A stretch of 64,000 bases of DNA, from positions 310,001-374,000 of the forward strand of contig NZ_JAAUVN010000004.1 of the NCBI RefSeq assembly GCF_012030425.1, read 5' to 3'. This document shows positions 1 through 6,005 of the stretch, in pieces. Made by a program: the position numbers and the translations under genes. Origin of the DNA: Sphingobacterium sp. B16(2022) (GTDB taxonomy: Bacteria > Bacteroidota > Bacteroidia > Sphingobacteriales > Sphingobacteriaceae). Each line of letters starts with the position of its first letter. Position 1 is the stretch's first letter. The notes under the pieces are model-generated. The model was not told the origin of the DNA and ran no database searches. It was given only the letters and a program-made list of their open reading frames with translations.

Positions 1-116
1 GCAACTAATTCTCTTGACCTTTTTAGATCAGGATCGTTTTCGCCACTTTCTTTTTTTTGTGCTTCCGCTGTTACTAATCCAAGGAATAATGCGAAAAGTA
101 TAAGTAGTTTTTTCAT
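1..116 (-). CDS. Exported protein, N-terminal fragment (cut by window edge)
   Basis: Only the first 38 codons are in the window; the gene runs off the left edge. The start ATG is at 116. The N-terminus is a clear signal peptide: two lysines, a hydrophobic stretch, then an AEAQ-type cleavage region, followed by a charged segment. The start lies 9 bases after the stop of the upstream lipoprotein gene, so it is very probably the fourth or later gene of the minus-strand operon that begins at 2307. The function is unknown; too little sequence is visible to assign a family. Confidence 0.7.
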   Translation of the reverse strand, partial: MKKLLILFALFLGLVTAEAQKKESGENDPDLKRSRELV

Positions 117-125
117 AGCATTTAT

Positions 126-575
126 TTATTTGATTTCTCCATTGGAGGTAATGGTGTATGTTTTTGCTCTGCTTATCTTTCTAGTTTGATCAGTAGTGAA
201 ATAAGTGATCGTTACTAGAGAATAGGTGTAAAACGTATGCTTTGTACCTGTGTTAATCTGTTTATCATTGATCTTAGCTACGAATTCCACATTATTCACC
301 CCCTTATCCAATTTAACCGATATTTCTTTTAAAACAGCATTCGCTGAATCTTTTTCTAGTGTAATGATATTGAAGGTTAACCTTGCACTCATTTCTTCGA
401 AATCAACTTGGGAGCTATATACTTTCTCCTTTGCTTTCAAGAACTCTTTAGGTATCTGAAATTCTTTCTTGTCCAATAATTTATCGTCAGGTGTACTTGT
501 CGCTGAATGACAACCTAAGAATAGAATGAAAATTGTCAATATTGCTAAAATGTTGTTTGTTTTCATAATCTTCAT
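126..575 (-). CDS. Putative lipoprotein of unknown function
   Basis: A 149-residue protein starting with a short basic segment and a hydrophobic stretch that ends in LFLGC, a good lipobox, so it is probably a lipoprotein anchored by Cys22. The mature part (TSTPDDKLLDKKEF onwards) is rich in beta-prone segments and has no motif I recognise. A second ATG three codons in is an alternative start. The gene lies 8 bases downstream of the 427-residue exported protein and 9 bases upstream of the next exported protein, so it belongs to the same operon. It has no recognisable enzyme signature; a structural or envelope-associated role is only inferred from export. Confidence 0.7.
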   Translation of the reverse strand: MKIMKTNNILAILTIFILFLGCHSATSTPDDKLLDKKEFQIPKEFLKAKEKVYSSQVDFEEMSARLTFNIITLEKDSANAVLKEISVKLDKGVNNVEFVAKINDKQINTGTKHTFYTYSLVTITYFTTDQTRKISRAKTYTITSNGEIK

Positions 576-583
576 TTTATTCT

Positions 584-1867
584 TTATTTGTTAACTAATG
601 GGGATAGAATAGATCCAATATCTTTAAGCTTAAATGCTTTTGATAAAGTAACACCAAAGAATGGACGTGGCTTAAAAAACTGGTTCGTAATTTCAGCTTG
701 TAATGTTATTCCTGTAACGGCTTCGGTAATCCACGCTCTACCTGTATAAAAAATATCATGAGCTTTATCCATTGGTGCAATTGTTTCACTACCTAAAACC
801 TCGTTTACAACGCTTCGACGCGAATTTTTATGAAATCTACCTAAATATCCTACCGAACTATGTATTCTTACACTTACAGCTTTTGTTTCATATGTAAGAA
901 AAGCTCCAACAAGTCCAACACTAAAATCGAATTCATTTTTTTGAGTTTGTATATTTTGTGATAAATCAACACGATTTGGAATGAAGCCAGACTCATAGAC
1001 AGTATCAAGTTCAGTTGGAGCTCCATAAGTACGTAGTGTATTAATCCTTCGCCAAACAAATTCTAATGAAGGAGCGTAATATAAATTGAAATGGTGATTC
1101 CCTCGCTTATTAATTTTTATCAATGGGCTAAAATGTACCCCCATATTATCTGCTGTAGTGGTGGTTACAATACTTCCTGAGCCTCTAACTCTATAATAAA
1201 GAGAATCATTAACAGGTTGTACCTTAAAAGCACGATTACTATAGCGACTGCTATCAGTATTACTCATCGTTCTATTGCCATACAGACTCAAATAAAATCC
1301 AAATCGATTTTTACTTTCTATTGGAGGAACAAATACATTCGTCGCAAAAAATAGATTCTTTGCTTTGGTCTTACCATCTGCCATGTCGAAGTTCGTCCCT
1401 AAATAGGAAAGTAAAGTATAGTCATCTGAAACATCAACAGAAGATTTTACAATTAAGGTGAAATTTTTCTTATCTCCTAAGTTGTGATCGTTAACGTCTT
1501 TATCGTCATTTTTTATGTTAATCTTTAAATCCAATCTTCGCTCCCTGTCTGTCAGGATATCTTTTTTTAATCTAACATAGACTGTCTCATTTTCCTGTAA
1601 GGAAGAAAGCAAACGCGGTCTAAAGTCTATCGAATAATCTGAATTGGGTAAAGTAGATTCGTTAACTGAGAAAGTCAGAATATATTTATTTGCTAAAGTA
1701 TCACCTTTTGTAGTTTTATAGGTATAGGGGATCGCAATAATTATATCACTGTCTTTACTTTTTGAGATTACTATACTATCTTTAACGAACGATAAATTAA
1801 AAGTTCCTTGCCCCCACACTACCCCCATCCAACCAAACAGCAGTATTGTAATTAAATACTTTTTCAT
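584..1867 (-). CDS. Exported, probably outer-membrane beta-barrel protein of unknown function
   Basis: 427 residues with a signal peptide ending near Gln20. Residues about 22-150 read as a beta-sandwich segment, with repeated hydrophobic-alternating strands (for example NYDSY-like acidic turns and ERRLDLKINIKNDD). This resembles a Calx-beta-type fold, but that is only an impression. From about residue 155 on, alternating aromatic and polar strands (NRFGFYLSLYGNR, HHFNLYYAPSLEFVWRR, RPFFGVTLSKAF) suggest an outer-membrane barrel of 8-12 strands. It is the second gene of the operon, 35 bases after the 134-residue protein. No known family was recognised. Plausible roles are surface adhesion or passive transport, but nothing in the sequence decides. 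Confidence 0.7.
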   Translation of the reverse strand: MKKYLITILLFGWMGVVWGQGTFNLSFVKDSIVISKSKDSDIIIAIPYTYKTTKGDTLANKYILTFSVNESTLPNSDYSIDFRPRLLSSLQENETVYVRLKKDILTDRERRLDLKINIKNDDKDVNDHNLGDKKNFTLIVKSSVDVSDDYTLLSYLGTNFDMADGKTKAKNLFFATNVFVPPIESKNRFGFYLSLYGNRTMSNTDSSRYSNRAFKVQPVNDSLYYRVRGSGSIVTTTTADNMGVHFSPLIKINKRGNHHFNLYYAPSLEFVWRRINTLRTYGAPTELDTVYESGFIPNRVDLSQNIQTQKNEFDFSVGLVGAFLTYETKAVSVRIHSSVGYLGRFHKNSRRSVVNEVLGSETIAPMDKAHDIFYTGRAWITEAVTGITLQAEITNQFFKPRPFFGVTLSKAFKLKDIGSILSPLVNK

Positions 1868-1902
1868 ATTTTAAGTTTTTAAAATGGTTCTCCTTAACGA
1901 CT

Positions 1903-2307
1903 TTACCCTGCACATCTGTAACCAATATCATTTAAATGGACAATATTGTATCCCTTCTCTTTGTAATTTTTAATATCCAATAATCGACGTTTATCTGCAT
2001 CAGAATAGGTGGTACCGGATCCTGAAAGAAGTGGTTTACTTAGACTATGGTCTATTTTATGATTTGTTTCAGCTGGGATATAGTCCGTTAAATACATTTC
2101 AAGACCGCGCATACAAGTAGACAGATAGGTGTATTTTTTTACGGTGCTAATCACAACTGGTGTTATTCCAACATTTTTTCCCTTCAGAAATACTAAGGTA
2201 TAATAGTAATGCGTAACTGTTTCCTCCTTTGGCTGAGCTTGGCTTTTTCCTACGATGCTTATAAATAACATGATACACATCATTCTTATAATAATTTTCA
2301 TAACCAA
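1903..2307 (-). CDS. Small exported protein of unknown function, first gene of the operon
   Basis: 134 residues. The N-terminus is a signal peptide (ending SQAQ). The start could be Met1, Met3, Met9 or Met10; I kept the first because the hydrophobic stretch then has a basic lead. The mature protein contains two cysteines (one in STCMRGLEMYL, one near the C-terminus in GYRCAG) that could form a disulfide in the periplasm. No family was recognised. It is the first gene of a minus-strand operon of exported proteins, and a perfect palindrome is centred 61 bases upstream of its start, so it is probably transcribed from a regulated promoter. Confidence 0.65.
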   Translation of the reverse strand: MVMKIIIRMMCIMLFISIVGKSQAQPKEETVTHYYYTLVFLKGKNVGITPVVISTVKKYTYLSTCMRGLEMYLTDYIPAETNHKIDHSLSKPLLSGSGTTYSDADKRRLLDIKNYKEKGYNIVHLNDIGYRCAG

Positions 2308-2329
2308 TTTTTTAGGTAATACTGTAACA

Positions 2330-2333
2330 CAAA
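2330..2333 (-). promoter_or_regulatory. Weak -7 element (TTTG) for the exported-protein operon
   Basis: On the minus strand the sequence TGAAATTTG resembles the Bacteroidota -7 box TAnnTTTG but lacks the TA in register. Its TTTG lies about 37 bases downstream of the palindrome centre, which would place the palindrome over the -33 to -50 region. A weak -7 box next to a palindrome suits an activator-dependent promoter. This is inference from spacing only. Confidence 0.3.
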
Positions 2334-2357
2334 TTTCAGAAATTGGAGCATGCAGGT

Positions 2358-2379
2358 AAATACCCCAATTGGGGTATTT
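2358..2379. promoter_or_regulatory. Perfect 22-bp palindrome, putative operator of the exported-protein operon
   Basis: The core TACCCCAATTGGGGTA is perfectly symmetric and extends three A/T pairs on each side. It is centred 61 bases upstream of the start at 2307. A second copy with one mismatch lies at 3019-3036, upstream of the neighbouring zinc-ribbon gene. The PAS-LuxR protein encoded next door is the obvious candidate to bind both; LuxR-type dimers usually recognise dyads of this size. Confidence 0.55.
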
Positions 2380-2515
2380 TTCAAATAAATAGGGAGGAAA
2401 ATTTCGAAATGTTAGATTTTAAACGGGAAAGATTGATCTAATCAAAAAAATAGTCCATTTTTCTCATATGTTGCTTTTTTCAAATGATTGGAATCGGATA
2501 ACGGGAAATCTCAAA

Positions 2516-2962
2516 TTACAGATTTCGCATCTTGTTGATCAATTTCAGTAATGCAGTTCGATTTTTGGCATCATGATAAAACTTAGGAAGTTTTTCCAAT
2601 AGAGTAAAATGAGTCCGGTCTTTATGTTCGCGCAATGTAGCTGCAATATAAGCTTCCAGATAATCAAGATGTGCATAATTATATGCCCAAACCACATCGC
2701 CTTTAAAGGGCTTTTCCAACCATAGCACTGCACTAAAGTAAACATGAGCAGCAACCTGAATATTTCCCTTCACGCCTAGCATGCGTTTCTCAGTTGTCTT
2801 CTCTTTACTATAGCCACAGGAAGAACATAGTAACCGTGCTATTTGCATCAGATAATCTACACGTGCCAAAGCCTGTTTCCTACAAGATGGACAGACGACC
2901 AATACATCAGTCTGAAACTCTATTAACCTCTTATTCTGGTCATTAAAACGCCCCTGTTCCAT
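2516..2962 (-). CDS. Zinc-ribbon protein of unknown function
   Basis: 148 residues, no signal peptide, so cytoplasmic. Residues about 24-53 carry CPSC...CSSC, four cysteines spaced as a zinc ribbon; the rest is helical and ends in a segment rich in Lys and Leu. The middle (AHVYFSAVLWLEKPFKGDVVWAYN as a whole) shows no catalytic motif. The family is known to me only as uncharacterised zinc-ribbon proteins of Sphingobacteriaceae. The gene is divergent from the PAS-LuxR gene and has the mismatched palindrome centred 65 bases upstream of its start, the same geometry as the operon at 2307. It may therefore be co-regulated with it. Confidence 0.7.
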   Translation of the reverse strand: MEQGRFNDQNKRLIEFQTDVLVVCPSCRKQALARVDYLMQIARLLCSSCGYSKEKTTEKRMLGVKGNIQVAAHVYFSAVLWLEKPFKGDVVWAYNYAHLDYLEAYIAATLREHKDRTHFTLLEKLPKFYHDAKNRTALLKLINKMRNL

Positions 2963-3018
2963 TTAATCCATTTTACGATAAGTTCATTCCAAAATAAAAC
3001 AAATTATTGGATAACTAT

Positions 3019-3036
3019 ATACCCCAATTGAGGTAT
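3019..3036. promoter_or_regulatory. Palindrome TACCCCAATTGAGGTA, second putative operator
   Basis: An 18-bp dyad with a single mismatch, matching the perfect palindrome at 2358-2379 at 15 of 16 core positions. It lies in the 215-base divergent region between the zinc-ribbon gene and the PAS-LuxR gene, centred 65 bases from the former start and about 150 bases from the latter. A minus-strand TTTG (2990-2993) lies about 36 bases downstream of the centre, as at the first site. Confidence 0.5.
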
Positions 3037-3083
3037 TCTGATATTTAAAGTATCTTTCTTCAGAGAGAAAGACAAAATGGTTG

Positions 3084-3111
3084 TTGACAATAAAAAATTA
3101 TTGTATCTTCC
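3084..3111 (+). promoter_or_regulatory. Possible promoter of the PAS-LuxR gene
   Basis: TTG (3084-3086, inside TTGACA), a 17-base spacer and TATCTTCC (3104-3111) approximate the Bacteroidota -33/-7 arrangement. The predicted start of transcription is about 60 bases ahead of the coding start at 3178. The -7 box is imperfect. Confidence 0.35.
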
Positions 3112-3177
3112 ATTGTTTTTAGCCGAACCCCTCAACATTTATATTAACCTTTTAATTATAAACCATTTTTTATACTT

Positions 3178-3984
3178 ATGGAGCAGAAGAAAACTCGACA
3201 TCTTCTTTCTGATCTTTGGGATAGCTATGAGGATGTTTATTCAAAAGATTTTTTACCTAGAAAAAAAGATGATTTAACGACTATATTGGCCGATGTTTTT
3301 GTCGTAGGTCCGTACTACTCCTATGTCATTTATGTTCCCGACTCTTCGTTACTTCAAGTATCTGAAAGTACTTTGAGAATACATGGGTTATCAGATTATC
3401 CAGTAAGCGTAGCAGATATTATTGATCAGATCCATCCCGATGATTTAGATTTTGTACTCATGGCCGAAAAAGCAACTTTAGAAAAAATGAAAGAAATTGG
3501 CTTTAACTATCAATTGTACCTCAAAAGTTCATATTGCTTCCGGATGCGCATCGCTGACGGCTCTTACCATATGTTTCACCATCAAGCCATTCATCTGAAC
3601 AAGGATGAAGATGGACGATTAATAACTGCACTTAATATCCATACCGATATTCAGCACATTACCTGCACAAATAATAAAATAGTTTTGGTGACCAACATTG
3701 GTACCAAAGAAACTTACTTTTGTCAGATCGATCTGTCATTAGTAGAACATAAGCCCTGTGTACCTGAACTGACCAAACGGGAGCGCGAAATATTGTCTCT
3801 GATTGCAAAAGGGCATTCCAGCACACAGATTGCAGAAAGTCTTTTTATTTCACCAGATACAGTACGGACACACAGAAAAAATTTATTTAGAAAGTCCAAT
3901 GTAAACTGTGTTGCCGAATTTGTTCGAAAATGTATCGAATGGGGGCTTCTTCAACTTATATACTTTTATACTATTGAGCTCTGA
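3178..3984 (+). CDS. PAS-domain LuxR-family transcriptional regulator
   Basis: 268 residues, cytoplasmic. Residues about 45-170 look like a PAS sensor: a DSSLLQVSESTLRIHGL strand-helix start, then IIDQIHPDDLDFVLMAE, the typical HPDD motif, then a beta-sheet with a Tyr/Phe-rich core. Residues about 200-262 form a LuxR helix-turn-helix, starting LTKREREILSLIAKG and continuing STQIAESLFISPDTVRTHR. There is no receiver domain, so it probably senses a ligand or redox state directly. The gene is divergent from the zinc-ribbon gene and exported-protein operon, both preceded by matching palindromes, so it is the likely regulator of that group. The signal is unknown. No terminator was seen after it. 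Confidence 0.85.
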   Translation: MEQKKTRHLLSDLWDSYEDVYSKDFLPRKKDDLTTILADVFVVGPYYSYVIYVPDSSLLQVSESTLRIHGLSDYPVSVADIIDQIHPDDLDFVLMAEKATLEKMKEIGFNYQLYLKSSYCFRMRIADGSYHMFHHQAIHLNKDEDGRLITALNIHTDIQHITCTNNKIVLVTNIGTKETYFCQIDLSLVEHKPCVPELTKREREILSLIAKGHSSTQIAESLFISPDTVRTHRKNLFRKSNVNCVAEFVRKCIEWGLLQLIYFYTIEL

Positions 3985-4079
3985 ATCACAACAATATACG
4001 GTAGTCAATAAGCCTTGGTAAAACTCGCTTTTGGATAATTACAGGAATATAATCTCGGGAGGTCTCTAGAATCCTTAAT

Positions 4080-4703
4080 TTACCGTATTTTATTCATTGC
4101 TTTTATTAACTTTTCTTTCATTAAAAGTTCATACTCATATGAGGACTGTATGTCGACAGTATACATTAACAGATCATCATACAGGTTTTTATACTTTTCT
4201 TTTGAATAAGCTATTTTGAATGTTTCAATGGTCGCCGGAGGAACGAGTTTTACCAGCTCATTCCCAAGAACTGCACCTGCCATCATAGCGCTCCCCACTA
4301 ATAATCTATCGCCTAATGGAGTTTCTTGCTCATCAATCGCTATCTGATTGCCATATATATTCTTTCCAGTATTATTTACTGTGTTTGTATACTTTGGATC
4401 AGCGATTACGTCAACAGCCGATTGTGCTATGTGCCGAAAAACGGGAACATTTTTCTTTTTATCAAATTTAATTTTTAAGGACTTAAGGGACTCAGGCTTA
4501 ATTGCATTGATCCCTTTATCAGTCATTATCTCCACCTGATCGGGTGTAGCTTTTTGCAAAATACCTTTGATAATTCCATCAGATGTCTTAGCTATAACTT
4601 TATAAACTGAAATCTCCCGCTCTCCAACTAGCTTAGCATTTTGTGCTCTTACTGACATTACGGAGAAAAAAAATAGACTTATAAGTACTAAATATTTTTT
4701 CAT
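4080..4703 (-). CDS. Exported protein of unknown function
   Basis: 207 residues with a signal peptide ending VRAQ. The N-terminal third has short beta-strand pairs (VYKVIAKTSDGIIKGIL, QVEIMTDKGINAIKPESLKSLKIKF) like a small barrel that reads a ligand or peptide. A glycine/alanine-rich hydrophobic segment (LLVGSAMMAGAVLGNEL) follows near residue 135, then a charged helical tail. No family was recognised. It stands alone: the PAS-LuxR gene converges on it and the upstream 1.3 kb has no intact gene. Its promoter appears to be at 4799-4806, under a 14-bp inverted repeat. Confidence 0.65.
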   Translation of the reverse strand: MKKYLVLISLFFFSVMSVRAQNAKLVGEREISVYKVIAKTSDGIIKGILQKATPDQVEIMTDKGINAIKPESLKSLKIKFDKKKNVPVFRHIAQSAVDVIADPKYTNTVNNTGKNIYGNQIAIDEQETPLGDRLLVGSAMMAGAVLGNELVKLVPPATIETFKIAYSKEKYKNLYDDLLMYTVDIQSSYEYELLMKEKLIKAMNKIR

Positions 4704-4798
4704 TCGATAAATATAAGCTTATTTAATATGATGGCAATATTTATTTGGTCACTGTATAATCCTATAATAGCATTTAAAATTAAATCCCTGATAACAAT

Positions 4799-4843
4799 CA
4801 AATATAAGTTTGGCAACTTACGCTAGTTTTTGCCAAACTTATA
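4799..4843 (-). promoter_or_regulatory. Promoter (-7 TATATTTG) overlapped by a 14-bp inverted repeat
   Basis: On the minus strand TATATTTG (4799-4806) fits TAnnTTTG and would start a transcript about 90 bases ahead of the gene at 4703. Directly upstream, arms 4803-4816 and 4830-4843 (TATAAGTTTGGCAA and its complement) form a perfect 14-bp repeat around a 13-base spacer. The repeat spans the -7 to -45 region, the usual place for a repressor. An alternative is a folded RNA, but the transcript would start after it. Confidence 0.45.
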
Positions 4844-5018
4844 ACAAAATCCCGCTCACAAGACTATTCCATTAAATAATTCCAACTTCCATGAATATCT
4901 TTTATCTCCCAAGATTCAACTTTCGTTTTTATAAATATTAAAATTAGCTGTATTCCATTTGGTGATATCAACAGATTTTAGCTAAAAATCACTCTTTAAT
5001 CAAATTGAACATGGTCAA

Positions 5019-5078
5019 TTTCGCGATATGGCGAAAGGAATCTCCGGACTCACTTGACCATTTCACCACGTGGCGAAA
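5019..5078. repeat. Pair of related 18-bp dyads, possible mobile-element end
   Basis: TTTCGCGATATGGCGAAA (5019-5036) and TTTCACCACGTGGCGAAA (5061-5078) share 13 of 18 positions, and both are near-palindromes. A partial third copy in inverted orientation lies at 5315-5328 (CGCCATAGCGCGAA). Several related short repeats near an end are typical of transposase-binding sites, for example in IS21-type elements, but no transposase gene was found, so this is a guess. Confidence 0.35.
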
Positions 5079-5429
5079 TCATACAGCCACCATTCCGATG
5101 CATTTTCCCGAGTATCCATATTAATCCGTCATCTCGGTGAATCACTTAGTCCTTCCTCCTCCCCTCTTCATGAAGCCCAAAAGCTCTTTGACATATTGCG
5201 AGACCACACTGTCAACGGTGTGTTGCATTTCCCCGGGTGATCAAAACATTTCCTCTCCGCTCTAAATCACATCGACCTAGGTATAAATGCTTTTCTCCAT
5301 CGTCGAAACCGCTACGCCATAGCGCGAAGACATGCTCCGTTGCACACTCCCCATAAAACTGACGATTTCCCAGCTTGCCTAGAATGCGTCAATTCTTCAT
5401 TATTTGACACTTCGTCCTACTACTTCTTA

Positions 5430-5660
5430 TCGCAGTTTACTTACTGCATATCTCGTTGTCAAGTCATCATTAGCTTATTGTTCACCTGTTGCATCCTTGA
5501 TATAATAGTCCTATTCGCTGGGTTCATCGATATGCATAATCAAACGGATATTTGTCCAGCTAAGATTCGCTACGTAGAGAATGTGGCAAATTCAGGGAAT
5601 ACTTGGTAGAGCTGCCTCATGTTCCACAAATTGGCTTCTGATAAGATTTTTAAGAGTTAT
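5430..5660 (-). pseudogene. Decayed YhcG/DUF1016-family nuclease gene (N-terminal domain)
   Basis: Minus-strand translation in two frames gives ILSEANLWNMRQLYQVFPEF (from about 5650 to 5585), then a stop. After a frame change it gives NLSWTNIRLIMHIDEPSE (from 5567), an in-frame TAG, and DYYIKDATGEQ up to 5478. This order is the hallmark of the YhcG N-terminal domain: NLWxMRxFYxxFP, LSWSHYxxLxRIDNPxAR, then YYIxEA. Functional members continue into a PD-(D/E)XK nuclease domain, which I could not find here. At least one frameshift and two stops interrupt the reading, so it is dead. The local base composition is richer in G+C than the flanks, in line with acquisition from elsewhere. Confidence 0.7.
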
Positions 5661-5705
5661 TCCATTGGCCGGTAAATGCCCCATGAGAAAGATAAAACAA
5701 ACACA

Positions 5706-5760
5706 TGTTCACTATTTCACACATGTTCATGGAACGTGAACATGTGTGAAATAGTGAACA
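5706..5760. repeat. 24-bp perfect inverted repeat with 7-base loop
   Basis: Arms 5706-5729 and 5737-5760 are exact reverse complements around the loop at 5730-5736. Read on the minus strand it is followed by a T-rich run (TGTGTTTGTTTTATC), so it could stop transcription leftward. However, the GH84 gene already has a better terminator, and no gene lies between the two. It could also be a mobile-element end. Confidence 0.6.
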
Positions 5761-5915
5761 AAAAATAAGTAACAAACTATCTAATTTGCTGATTATTAAT
5801 CAACATAAGGCTTCACTAAAGTATTACAGATTTTACAAATATCGACCTTCCGCTCCTTTCTTATTTCTATCTTAAAACCCATTTAATATCGAGTCTGAAA
5901 TCAAGTTACAACAAA

Positions 5916-5952
5916 AAAGAACAGCTAAAGGAATTACCTTTAGCTGTTCTTT
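5916..5952 (-). terminator. Terminator of the GH84 gene
   Basis: A 16-bp perfect stem (arms 5916-5931 and 5937-5952) with a 5-base loop, followed on the minus strand by a T run. It lies 53 bases after the GH84 stop. Confidence 0.8.
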
Positions 5953-6005
5953 CAATGATAGATTAGATATCTTCTCATTAGATTAATCTGACCAAAAAGT
6001 ATGAT

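Larger units (their letters stand above)
4704..6005. other. 1.3-kb gene-poor region with gene debris and hairpins
   Basis: No intact gene is visible. From left to right it holds: a promoter and 14-bp dyad for the gene at 4080-4703; AT-rich sequence without features (about 4845-5018); related dyads at 5019-5078 and 5315-5328; GC-rich debris (49% G+C by hand count over 5161-5340); a decayed YhcG/DUF1016 gene (about 5430-5660); a 24-bp hairpin (5706-5760); and the GH84 terminator (5916-5952). A minus-strand reading near 5150-5230 (TVDSVVSQYVKELLGF) looks coding-like but I cannot name its family. The whole looks like remnants of acquired DNA. Confidence 0.6.

Noticed and set aside
3077..3277. 66-residue plus-strand frame overlapping the PAS-LuxR start
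   Set aside because: It runs through the real LuxR coding start in another frame; no protein features.
5340..5609. 89-residue plus-strand reading frame
   Set aside because: It lies antisense to the YhcG remnant and has a composition unlike real proteins of this genome (many Cys, Ser and Ile); no start signal.
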